A DNA stretch of 64,000 nucleotides. Origin: Janthinobacterium rivuli. GTDB taxonomy: Bacteria; Pseudomonadota; Gammaproteobacteria; Burkholderiales; Burkholderiaceae_D. Of this stretch, positions 34,776 through 42,576 are shown piece after piece. Each line of letters starts with the position of its first letter. The stretch's first letter is position 1. The notes beneath the pieces are model-generated. The model was not told the origin of the DNA. It saw only the letters and a list, made by a program, of their open reading frames with translations, and ran no database searches. The translations under genes were made by a program, and so were the position numbers. The stretch is from the NCBI RefSeq assembly GCF_009208735.1, contig NZ_WFLJ01000010.1:1-64000 (forward strand). Reading direction: 5' to 3'.

Positions 34776-36878
34776 TCAAAACCTGTAATGTGCATTCAGG
34801 GTCACCGTGCGCTCGGCCCCCGGCGCCACCCACAAGGGGCTATAGGAACTCGCATAGTAGCTGCGGTTGAACAGGTTTTCCACGTTCAGGGCCAGGCGCA
34901 GTTTCGCATTCGGAGAGTAGGACGCCAGCAGCTTGGCCGTCGTGTAGGCCGGCAAGGTAAAGCTGCTGCTGACGGCGACGTCGCCCAGGCGCTCGCCCAC
35001 GTATTGCACGCCGCCGCCCACGCTGGCCGTGCCCGTGGCCAGCGCGAATTGCTGCGTGGCGAGTACATTGGCGCTGTGGCGCGGCACGTTGGCGAAGCGG
35101 CTGCCCGTCACGATCGTATTGTCGCCGCGCGTGACGGTGGCGTCCGTATAAGCATAGGCGCCCGAGACGCGCAAGCCGCGCGCCACTTCACCCGACACGT
35201 CGAGCTCCAGGCCTCGGCTGCCCACCTCGCCCGCCGCGATGGCGAAGTCCGTGTTGGCGGGATTGGTCGTCAGCACATTGCGCTTGCGGATGTCGTACAC
35301 GGCAACGGTGCCCGTCAGCTTGCCCGTTTCCAGCTTCGCGCCCAGCTCATACGAGCGGCTGCGCTCGGCCGGGAAAGCCTGGTTGGCGAGGCTGATGCCG
35401 CTGTTGGGGCGGAAGCCCTTGGCCGCGCTCGCATACAGCGACCATGCCTTCGACGGCTGGTAGACGAGGCCCGCGCGGGGACTGGTGGCCGACAGCGACT
35501 GGCGGTTGCTCACGTTCAGGCGCCGGTTCGTCACGTCCTGCGTGTACGTATCGTGGCGCACGCCGACCAGCGCCTTCCATTGCGCGCCCAAGTCGATTTG
35601 ATCCTGCGCATACAGGCCACGCGCCCGTTGCCCTTCCTGCGTGTCGATGGACAGGGCCAGCGGAGCGGCCTTGCCGCCGTACACGGGCGCATAAATATCG
35701 ATGGCATATGGATTGCCAGCGGACGGATTGCGGCGCAACTGCACGCGGTGGTCGTCGAAGTGATAGGCGTCGATACCGGCCAGCACCTCGTGCGCCAGCG
35801 CGCCCGTCCTGAACTTGCCCAGCACTTCGACACGGGCCGAGACGTCGGTGGCGGAAAAATCGCGGTGGCGGCGCTGGCGGTTCAGGGTGCGGCCATCGGC
35901 CAGCAGCTTGTTCGCCTCGGTCGAATAGCCGCTCAATTCGCTGTCGCGGTAGGACGCGCCCGCCTGCACCGACCAATCGTCGGACAGCGCGTGGTGGATG
36001 AACAGTTGCTGTCCCAGCGACTTGACCGTCATGGGACCGTCATCCGGTTCGCCCAGGAAGCGGGTGACAGGGACAAGACCCAGCTGGCCATTGACGGCCA
36101 CCACACCCCGGTCGAACGGCGCGCGCTGGCGCACGGCTTCGATTTCATACGACACGGTCGTATGCTCGCCCGCCAGCCAGAGAAACGAAGGCGAAAACAG
36201 GCTGCGTTCGACCTTCACGGTATCGCGGAAGCTGTACCCTGCTTCATGCGCCGCGTTCAGGCGGTAGGCGACGGTATCGCTCAACGGTCCCGTCACATCC
36301 ACGGCAGCGCGGCGCGTCTGGAAACTGCCCAAGGACAGGTCGGCGCTGACTTCGGGCGCGAACTTCGGCTTTTTCGTCGTGATGTTCACCGTGCCGCCCG
36401 GCTCGCCCCGGCCGTACAGCGCCGATGCGGGGCCTTTCAGCACTTCCACGTTCTGCGTATTGCCGCCGTCGCGCATGCCGTTGTAGCCGCGGCTGGAACT
36501 GAAACCGTTGACCATGTAGTCGGAACCGAAGTTCGGATCGCCCGTGAAGCCGCGCATGGCGTAGCTGTCCCACAGCCCGCCCAGCGGACTTTGCTTGGCG
36601 ATGCCGCTGGCCAGGTCCAGCGCGCCGGCCAGTGTCGTCACGCCCGCATCGCGCAGCAGGTCGCTAGTAAGCACGCGCACGCTTTGCGGCAAATCCATCA
36701 GCAAGGCATCCGTCTTGGTGGCGCCCGTGGCGGACAGGCTGCGGTAATGCTGGCGTTCGGCCTTGACGGTGACGACGTCGTGCGCGTCGGGCTGGTCGGC
36801 GGCAGGATCGAAGGCCAGCGCCAGGGGACTGGCGGCGGCCAGCAAGAGCGCCACGGGGCGGCGGTAGGACACGGACAT
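34776..36878 (-). CDS. TonB-dependent siderophore receptor
   Basis: This 700-residue outer-membrane receptor has a signal peptide (about 1-22, ending PLALA). The plug domain contains TDALLMDLPQSVRVLTSDLL and the conserved VEVLKGPASALYGRGEPGGTVNITTKKP. A 22-strand barrel follows, ending in the aromatic HYRF needed for assembly. The ATG at 36878 has AGGA upstream; a longer frame to 36905 has none. A Fur-box-like sequence lies about 46-66 bp upstream, so iron limitation should induce it. The ligand (ferric siderophore) cannot be named. Confidence 0.88.
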   Translation of the reverse strand: MSVSYRRPVALLLAAASPLALAFDPAADQPDAHDVVTVKAERQHYRSLSATGATKTDALLMDLPQSVRVLTSDLLRDAGVTTLAGALDLASGIAKQSPLGGLWDSYAMRGFTGDPNFGSDYMVNGFSSSRGYNGMRDGGNTQNVEVLKGPASALYGRGEPGGTVNITTKKPKFAPEVSADLSLGSFQTRRAAVDVTGPLSDTVAYRLNAAHEAGYSFRDTVKVERSLFSPSFLWLAGEHTTVSYEIEAVRQRAPFDRGVVAVNGQLGLVPVTRFLGEPDDGPMTVKSLGQQLFIHHALSDDWSVQAGASYRDSELSGYSTEANKLLADGRTLNRQRRHRDFSATDVSARVEVLGKFRTGALAHEVLAGIDAYHFDDHRVQLRRNPSAGNPYAIDIYAPVYGGKAAPLALSIDTQEGQRARGLYAQDQIDLGAQWKALVGVRHDTYTQDVTNRRLNVSNRQSLSATSPRAGLVYQPSKAWSLYASAAKGFRPNSGISLANQAFPAERSRSYELGAKLETGKLTGTVAVYDIRKRNVLTTNPANTDFAIAAGEVGSRGLELDVSGEVARGLRVSGAYAYTDATVTRGDNTIVTGSRFANVPRHSANVLATQQFALATGTASVGGGVQYVGERLGDVAVSSSFTLPAYTTAKLLASYSPNAKLRLALNVENLFNRSYYASSYSPLWVAPGAERTVTLNAHYRF

Positions 36879-36923
36879 GGAATTCCTGACGAGGGCGCAA
36901 ATCAATGCAATAGGCTTGCATTA

Positions 36924-36944
36924 TAATTGATAATCAATTCTCAT
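36924..36944. promoter_or_regulatory. Fur box upstream of TonB receptor gene
   Basis: The stretch reads TAATTGATAATCAATTCTCAT, close to the GATAATGATAATCATTATC consensus when read on either strand (GAGAATTGATTATCA on the minus strand). It lies between the receptor start and the 3' end of the LysR gene. Confidence 0.7.
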
Positions 36945-37845
36945 TAAAGCCCTCAGCAACAATCTGCGCCAAAAACTCCACGAACACCTGCACCTTGGCC
37001 GCGCGCAGCTGGCGCGGATGGAACAGCGCCCACAGGTCCGGTCCCCGCGTGCGGAACGCTGGCAGCACGGGCACCAGCGTACCCTCGCGCAGCGGCTGCA
37101 ACACGGAAACGGACAGCGCCTGCACGATGCCGCACCCGGCCTGGGCGGCGGCGATCATCGATTCGATGTGGTCGAAGGCCAGGGCGGCCGGCGGCGTGTG
37201 CGCATAGGGTTCGCCCGCATCCCCGTCCTGGAACAGCCACGGCCGCACCTGGCGCGCTTTCGGATACAGGAAATGCAGGCAGGCGAATTGCTCCAGTTCC
37301 TGCGGCGATGACGGCATGCCATACCGGGCGACAAAGTCGGGCGAGGCGCAGCACAGGTAATCCATGTGGAGCAGGCTGCGCGCCACCAGCGATGAGTCCT
37401 GCGGTTCGCCGATGCGCAGCAGTACGTCGATCCCCTCTTCCACCATGTCGACCAGGCGGTCGCTGACCGTCAGGCGCAGGGAAATGTCGGGATAGGCGGC
37501 GGTAAAGCGGGGCAAGGCGGGCGCCACCAGGTTGCGGCTGATGCTGCTGGGCATGTCCACGCGCAAGCTGCCCGAGGGTTTCCCGGCCGCCTGTTCCAGA
37601 CTGGCTTCCAGCGCCGCCATGTCGGCCAGCACCTGGCGCGCCTGCGCATGGCAGTGCCGGCCTTCGGCCGTCAGCGACATGCTGCGCGTGGTCCGCTGCA
37701 AGAGCCGCACGCCGAAGTGTTTTTCCAGCGCCGCCACCTGGTTCGTCACGGACGAGGTCGAGATGCCCAGACGCTGCGCCGCCTTGCTGAAACCGCCCGC
37801 CTCGACCACGGCGCAAAACACGTGCATTGCTTCCAGCCTGTCCAT
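36934..37845 (-). CDS. LysR family transcriptional regulator
   Basis: This 303-residue regulator has a LysR winged helix (MHVFCAVVEAGGFSKAAQRLG, then STSSVTNQVAALEKHFG) and an effector domain. The ATG at 37845 is preceded by CAGGAGAGA and gives the canonical MDRLEAMHVF start; a longer frame to 37896 is less likely. It diverges from the oxidoreductase gene at 37965, its likely target. Its 3' end runs into the Fur-box region of the receptor gene. Confidence 0.86.
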   Translation of the reverse strand: MDRLEAMHVFCAVVEAGGFSKAAQRLGISTSSVTNQVAALEKHFGVRLLQRTTRSMSLTAEGRHCHAQARQVLADMAALEASLEQAAGKPSGSLRVDMPSSISRNLVAPALPRFTAAYPDISLRLTVSDRLVDMVEEGIDVLLRIGEPQDSSLVARSLLHMDYLCCASPDFVARYGMPSSPQELEQFACLHFLYPKARQVRPWLFQDGDAGEPYAHTPPAALAFDHIESMIAAAQAGCGIVQALSVSVLQPLREGTLVPVLPAFRTRGPDLWALFHPRQLRAAKVQVFVEFLAQIVAEGFNEN

Positions 37846-37964
37846 GTATTTCTCTCCTGTTTTCCAATGATTATCCACGATACTGAAATAGTGCATCGGG
37901 CCACGCCCCGTTTTTCTTTGTGCCGTCGCCGCCTAGACTGGGGCATCCACCACAGGAGAATCCC

Positions 37965-38951
37965 ATGCAAGCCCTCGTCCTCACCCGCTTTTCCGTTCCC
38001 ATGACCATCGAGCACCTGCCCGTGCCGCAGCCCGGCCCCGGGCAAGTCCTCGTGCGCATCGCCGCCAGCGGCGTCAATCCGCTCGACACGAAGATCGCCG
38101 CCGGCGCCGCCCCGCACGCCCGGCCCCGCCTGCCCGCCATCCTCGGCATCGACGTGGCCGGCACGGTGGCGGCCGTGGGCGATGGCGTGACGACTTTTCA
38201 CGTAGGCGAAAGAGTGTATGGCATGGCGGGCGGCATAGCCGGCATCCAGGGCTCGCTGGCCGAGTACGGCGTCTTCGACGCAGCGCTGCTGGCGTCCGTG
38301 CCGCCGGCGCTGAGCCTGCGCGAAGCGGCCGCCCTGCCCCTCGTCTTCATCTCGGCCTGGGAAGGGCTGGTCGATCGTGCCCGCGTGCAGGCGGGCGACA
38401 CCGTGCTCGTGCATGGCGGCGCGGGCGGCGTGGGCCACATGGCCGTGCAGCTTGCCGTCGCCCTTGGCGCCAGGGTGTTCGCCACGGGCAGCGCCGCCAG
38501 CCGCGCCGCCATCGAAGCGCTGGGCGCCCGTTTCATCGATTACCGCACCAGCACGGTGAACGACTACGTGGCCGAACACACGGGCGGCGCCGGCTTCGAC
38601 ATCGTCTACGATACGGTGGGCGGCGCCACCCTGGACGCCAGCTTCCAGGCGGCGCGCCTCTACGGCGGCCACGTCGTCAGCTGCCTGGGCTGGGGCACGT
38701 TCGCGCTGAGTCCGCTGACGGCGCGCGCGGCGAGCTATTCCGGCGTGTTCACCCTGCTGCCCCTGCTGAGCGGCCACGGCCACGCGCGCCATGGCGCGAT
38801 TCTGCGCGAAGCGAACAAGTTAATAGAGGCGGGCAAGCTGCAGGTGCGGCTCGATCCACGCCGCTTTACCCTGCGCACGGCGCACGATGCGCATGCGGCG
38901 CAAATCGACGGCAGCGCGCGCGGCAAGCTGGTGGTGGAGGTGGCCGACTGA
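37965..38951 (+). CDS. NADP-dependent oxidoreductase, zinc-free quinone-reductase-like MDR family
   Basis: This 328-residue medium-chain dehydrogenase has a GroES-like N-terminal half (GQVLVRIAASGVNPLDTKI) and a nucleotide-binding HGGAGGVGHMAVQLA (150-164). The catalytic-zinc ligands of alcohol dehydrogenases are absent, so it belongs with quinone oxidoreductase-type enzymes. CAGGAGAA precedes the ATG at 37965. Divergent pairing with the LysR gene suggests induction by the regulator's ligand, perhaps a reactive carbonyl or quinone. Confidence 0.84.
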   Translation: MQALVLTRFSVPMTIEHLPVPQPGPGQVLVRIAASGVNPLDTKIAAGAAPHARPRLPAILGIDVAGTVAAVGDGVTTFHVGERVYGMAGGIAGIQGSLAEYGVFDAALLASVPPALSLREAAALPLVFISAWEGLVDRARVQAGDTVLVHGGAGGVGHMAVQLAVALGARVFATGSAASRAAIEALGARFIDYRTSTVNDYVAEHTGGAGFDIVYDTVGGATLDASFQAARLYGGHVVSCLGWGTFALSPLTARAASYSGVFTLLPLLSGHGHARHGAILREANKLIEAGKLQVRLDPRRFTLRTAHDAHAAQIDGSARGKLVVEVAD

Positions 38952-39022
38952 ACGCCGGCTTGTGACTTGTCGGCGGAAACGCTAATATGCAAGCATTAAC
39001 TTGCATATTGATGAGGCCGAGC

Positions 39023-39346
39023 ATGCGTGAAAATCTGGAAAAACTGCTGGCGCAGGGACGCGACAACGCCCTGCTGCGCTTTGGCCTGGGAGATGCCTGC
39101 CTGAAAGAGCATGACGCCGAGCAAGCCGCCGTCCACCTGGCGCAAGCCACCACGCAGCAGCCCGGCTATTCCGCCGCGTGGAAACTGCTGGGCAAGGCCT
39201 TGCAGCAGCTGGGCCGCCTGGATGCAGCGCAAGCCGCCTGGACGACGGGCGTGACCGTGGCCCGGCAGCAAGGCGACCTGCAAGCCGTCAAGGAAATGAC
39301 GGTGTTCCTGAAACGCCTGCAAAAACAGCAGCAGGCGACAGGTTAA
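39023..39346 (+). CDS. small tetratricopeptide-repeat protein
   Basis: This 107-residue protein consists of about two TPR units (LLRFGLGDACLKEHDAEQAAVHL and AAWKLLGKALQQLGRLDAAQAAW) with a charged C-terminal helix. The ATG at 39023, with GAGG upstream, gives the usual MRENLEKLL start. It probably mediates protein contacts in the cytoplasm. It converges on the metallo-beta-lactamase gene, whose stop lies 7 bp away. Confidence 0.72.
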   Translation: MRENLEKLLAQGRDNALLRFGLGDACLKEHDAEQAAVHLAQATTQQPGYSAAWKLLGKALQQLGRLDAAQAAWTTGVTVARQQGDLQAVKEMTVFLKRLQKQQQATG

Positions 39347-39352
39347 AACGAT

Positions 39353-40303
39353 TTAGTGCGCGTGCGCCGCGCCCTTGGCCTCAAGAGGCAACGCTTCGCC
39401 CCGTTCCTTCGCCAGGCGCTTGGCCAGCAAGCCGCCCGCTTCGGCCGCATAGGCGCGGCAGGCGCCGGCGTCGATCAGGGGATTGTCCGCGCCGTTGCGC
39501 CTGGCGGCCTTGCCCAGCACGTCCGTCGTGCCCGGATGCACGGGGATGATGATGTCGCATGGCAAGGCGGCCACCTTGGCGATGCTCGCTTCGAACGAAG
39601 CTGAAATGTCCGGTGTGCCACCCTTGCCGGTGTAAGTAAAATTGCCGCTGGCATACGGGTTCAGGCTGTCCGCATACACGACGTCCAGGCAGCGCTCGCC
39701 TTCGCACGAGGTCCACGTCCACGTCGTGCCGCCTGGCGTGTGGCCCGGCGTCATGTGGGCAGTCAAGGTCAACGGTCCCACCTTGACGGTATCGCCCTCG
39801 CCCACCAGGCTGACCTTGCGCACCTTGGCGACGTGCACGACGGGATTGGCCTGGTACTGCGGATCGTCCTTGCCGTTCGTGCCGCTTTGCAGGCCAAGGG
39901 CGCCCGAGGCGCTGGCCATCACGGTGGCGCCACTGGCCCGTTGCAGCGCGGCAATGCCGCCCGCATGGTCCCAATGGGCGTGCGAATTGAGGATATATTT
40001 CACGTCCTCGATGCGAAAGCCCAGCGCCTGGATACTCGCGATGATCAGGGGCGCCGATTGCGGCAGCGCGCCGTCGAGCAGGATATGGCCCTGCGGACTC
40101 GTCACCAGCACGGCGGACAGGCCGGCCGTGCCCACGTACCAGGTATTGCCAAAGACATTGAACGGCTTGACGGGCGCGTTCCATTCCTTGCAACTATCAC
40201 AATTAACAGGTTTATCCTGCACCGGTGCGGGCGTCTTCGCCTGCACCGTGCCAGCCGCCATGGTCGCAACCGTAGCCAGCATCAACTTCGCCAATAGTGT
40301 CAT
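39353..40303 (-). CDS. subclass B3 metallo-beta-lactamase (THIN-B-like)
   Basis: This protein of about 316 residues has a signal peptide ending TVQA and should act in the periplasm, opening beta-lactam rings with two zinc ions. From an ATG at 40309 the metal ligands fall at H110, H112, D114, H115 (NSHAHWDHAGG), H190 (TPGHTPGG) and H258 (PVHPG), the complete B3 set of both zinc sites. A second ATG at 40303 has better spacing from GGAG and is used here. The family includes THIN-B of Janthinobacterium lividum. It lies downstream of blaI and a BlaR1-like sensor gene on the same strand, so induction by beta-lactams is likely. Confidence 0.9.
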   Translation of the reverse strand: MTLLAKLMLATVATMAAGTVQAKTPAPVQDKPVNCDSCKEWNAPVKPFNVFGNTWYVGTAGLSAVLVTSPQGHILLDGALPQSAPLIIASIQALGFRIEDVKYILNSHAHWDHAGGIAALQRASGATVMASASGALGLQSGTNGKDDPQYQANPVVHVAKVRKVSLVGEGDTVKVGPLTLTAHMTPGHTPGGTTWTWTSCEGERCLDVVYADSLNPYASGNFTYTGKGGTPDISASFEASIAKVAALPCDIIIPVHPGTTDVLGKAARRNGADNPLIDAGACRAYAAEAGGLLAKRLAKERGEALPLEAKGAAHAH

Positions 40304-40360
40304 CTTCATCTCCAGAGTGTCAAAAAGAAGGGCACGCGCGGTGGCGCGCCCAGGGGGGTA

Positions 40361-42124
40361 TCAATGCATGCGGCCGGTCCTGTCGGCCAGGGTGTCGCGG
40401 ATGTGTCCGGCGTCGAGCGAGCGCCGCTGCGCGCCATCGGCGTCCAGCAGCACCACGGTGACGTGCTTGCCGCCGCTGCGCATGCGCATGCTCAGGCAGC
40501 TGCCCGCCTCGTGGCTGCTGCCCGTCTTGGACAGCAGAATGTCCCAGCCCTTGCCGCCCACCAGCGGGTTGGTGTTGTGCAAGGTGCGCGCCTTGCCATT
40601 GACGGCCACGCTCGCTTGCGGGTGGCTGGTGATGCGCGCGATGTCCGGGTAGCGCGCGGCGGCCGCAACGATCTTCGCCACCTCGCTGGCCGTCGACGTA
40701 TTCGCGGGCGAACTGCCGACCGGGTCCGTCAGGGTGGTGCGCGTCAAGCCCAGGCTGCGTATCTTCGCTTGCAAGGCTTGATGAAACGCTGCGTTGCCAC
40801 CGGGATAGGTGCGCGCCAGCGCGGCGGCGGCGCGGTTCTCGGACGGCAACAGCGCCAGTTGCAACAGCGCGCCGCGCGACACGGCCACACCCTCGGCCAG
40901 CAGGCTGTGGCGCTGCGAGGACGAGCCGCCATCGGCGCGCACGATGCGCAGCTGCTCATTCGGGTCGAGACCCGCGTCCAGCACCACCATGGCCGTCATC
41001 AGCTTGGTGATCGAGGCGATGGGCACGACGGCGTCCGCATCCTTCGCCATCAGCACCTTGCCGCTGGCGTCATCGAACACCAGCATGTGCTTCGCGCTGA
41101 CGGGCAAGGCCAGCATGCCGGCGGCGGCCTCGGCCAGGGTCGCCCCGTTGACGGCAGGCTTGCCCTGCGTCTGCAGCAGCAAGGTGGCGCAGGCCAGCAG
41201 CAAGGCGGGCACGGCCAGTTTCCAGCCGGCCGTATCAAGCCCGGGCGCCATCAGGCGTTCGATTCGCGTCAGCAAGGCCCCGCCCCTTGCCGACATCAGC
41301 AGGCCGCCATGCTGCGGCGCGGCCGTGTGCAGGGACAAGGCATGCAGCGCCGTGGCCAGCTGCTGCGGGTCTTGCAGCGCTTGCGCGGCCAGGGCGTCGG
41401 CCACCTGTTCCCGCTCGGCCCGCATGCGCGCCGACAGCCACCAGACGACAGGGTGAAAGAACAGCAGCGCCTCGGCCACGCTTTGCAACAGGTTGACCAG
41501 GTAATCCCAGCGCCGCACGTGCGCCAGCTCATGCGCCAGCAGCGCTTCGAGCAAGGCGACGGGCATGCCGCTCAACAAGGCGGCCGGCAGCAGGATGACG
41601 GGGCGCCAGAAACCCACGGTGACGGGACTGGCCAGTCCCGCATGCAGTTTCAGCGGAATCTGGCCTCTGCGGCGCAAGCCCATGCGCAAGGCCAGCGCAT
41701 CGAGACGCGCCTGCCAGATGGCCGGCGCGGCCACTGCCTGACGGCGCAGCTTGCCGACCCAGGCCAGGCCCAGGCACAGGCGCAAGCTCATCAGGCCGAC
41801 ACCGGCGCTCCAGGCCAGCACCAGGGCCGGCATCCACGCTTGCAGCGCGGCGCGCCAGGCGGGCGGCGCGTCCAGCGCCAGCCGGGCCGGCGAGACGCCC
41901 GACAGCAGCGACAGCAGGTGGATGGCGGGGATACACAGGCACAGCAACAGCGCCAGCGCGCAGACGGCATAGCGCCAGCGCGCGCTGGCGTGGCGCAGCA
42001 GCCGCAGCAGGACGGCGGACACGGCGCCGACGATCACGCCCTGCCAGACAAAATACAGCAGGACCCAGCCCAGGGCCGGGACGAGGTTGCCCAGATCGAT
42101 GCCCAAGCGCAGGTCCAGGTTCAT
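40361..42124 (-). CDS. BlaR1-like M56 membrane metallopeptidase fused to S11 penicillin-binding domain
   Basis: This 587-residue protein has a BlaR1/MecR1 layout with an unusual sensor. Membrane segments lie near residues 15-40, 52-76 and 97-121. A cytoplasmic M56 zinc-peptidase domain follows with HELAH (198-202) and a downstream ERE/D zinc region (about 237-243), then a fourth membrane segment near 301-318. The C-terminal part, outside the membrane, is not the class D-like sensor of BlaR1. It is an S11 (PBP7/DacA-type) serine DD-peptidase with SITK (371-374), SEN (428-430) and KTG (533-535). The start overlaps blaI by 4 bp. The expected role is to be acylated by a beta-lactam, switch on the peptidase and inactivate BlaI; that is inference. 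Confidence 0.88.
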   Translation of the reverse strand: MNLDLRLGIDLGNLVPALGWVLLYFVWQGVIVGAVSAVLLRLLRHASARWRYAVCALALLLCLCIPAIHLLSLLSGVSPARLALDAPPAWRAALQAWMPALVLAWSAGVGLMSLRLCLGLAWVGKLRRQAVAAPAIWQARLDALALRMGLRRRGQIPLKLHAGLASPVTVGFWRPVILLPAALLSGMPVALLEALLAHELAHVRRWDYLVNLLQSVAEALLFFHPVVWWLSARMRAEREQVADALAAQALQDPQQLATALHALSLHTAAPQHGGLLMSARGGALLTRIERLMAPGLDTAGWKLAVPALLLACATLLLQTQGKPAVNGATLAEAAAGMLALPVSAKHMLVFDDASGKVLMAKDADAVVPIASITKLMTAMVVLDAGLDPNEQLRIVRADGGSSSQRHSLLAEGVAVSRGALLQLALLPSENRAAAALARTYPGGNAAFHQALQAKIRSLGLTRTTLTDPVGSSPANTSTASEVAKIVAAAARYPDIARITSHPQASVAVNGKARTLHNTNPLVGGKGWDILLSKTGSSHEAGSCLSMRMRSGGKHVTVVLLDADGAQRRSLDAGHIRDTLADRTGRMH

Positions 42125-42513
42125 GGCGCCTTGCCGTCCTTGCTGCGCAGGATTTTTTCAATTTCCAGGCGTTCCGCGTCGCTCACGTGCTCGCGCAGCG
42201 CCGTCAGCACGAGCGCCTTGCCGGAACCGGAAAACACCTTGCCGATCAAGTCCTTGAGCAAGCTGGTCTGCAATTTTTCCTGCGCTTCGACGGCCGCATA
42301 CAGCTGCGGCCGTTGGCTTTCATCACGGCTCAGGAGTCCCTTGCCATGCATCAGTTGCAACTGGCGCAGCACGGTGGCGTAGCTGGCGTCGGCGCGTTCC
42401 GCGGCCAGGGCGTCATACACGGCGCGCGCGTCGGACGGACCGCGCTGCCACAGGATGCGCAGCAGGTCCAGTTCGGCGGCCGTGGGATGGGGAGTGGAGG
42501 TATTTTTCAGCAT
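42121..42513 (-). CDS. BlaI/MecI/CopY family repressor
   Basis: This 130-residue winged-helix repressor opens with HPTAAELDLLRILWQRGPSDARAVYDALA and SYATVLRQLQLMHGKGLL, the BlaI-type DNA-binding domain, followed by a C-terminal dimerisation helix pair. It heads the operon with the M56-S11 sensor (4-bp overlap) and the metallo-beta-lactamase. No Shine-Dalgarno sequence precedes the ATG. A predicted -10 (TATTCT) lies only 6 bp upstream, so the transcript may be leaderless. Two identical dyads upstream are its likely operators. Confidence 0.88.
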   Translation of the reverse strand: MLKNTSTPHPTAAELDLLRILWQRGPSDARAVYDALAAERADASYATVLRQLQLMHGKGLLSRDESQRPQLYAAVEAQEKLQTSLLKDLIGKVFSGSGKALVLTALREHVSDAERLEIEKILRSKDGKAP

Positions 42514-42517
42514 GCCG

Positions 42518-42563
42518 CTAGAATACCGATTCTAGAACGCCATGTCTAGAACTTTTTTTCTAG
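42518..42563 (-). promoter_or_regulatory. blaI promoter with two identical BlaI-type operators
   Basis: CTAGAA-N6-TTCTAG occurs twice (42518-42535 and 42546-42563), with centres 28 bp apart. On the minus strand TAGACA (42543-42548) and TATTCT (42520-42525) stand 17 bp apart as -35 and -10. One dyad covers the -10 and part of the spacer; the other touches the -35. The arrangement fits tight autorepression by the BlaI-type protein. Confidence 0.8.
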
Positions 42564-42576
42564 AATGTGGAGGCGA

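Noticed and set aside
40310..40360. GC-rich imperfect inverted repeat between the sensor and metallo-beta-lactamase genes, considered as a terminator
   Set aside because: The arms are imperfect, there is no T-run, and the operon reading predicts read-through.
40364..42382. 672-residue plus-strand frame opposite the M56-S11 gene
   Set aside because: The real gene on the other strand carries intact HELAH, SxxK, SxN and KTG motifs; this frame has none and is Gln/Gly/His-rich.
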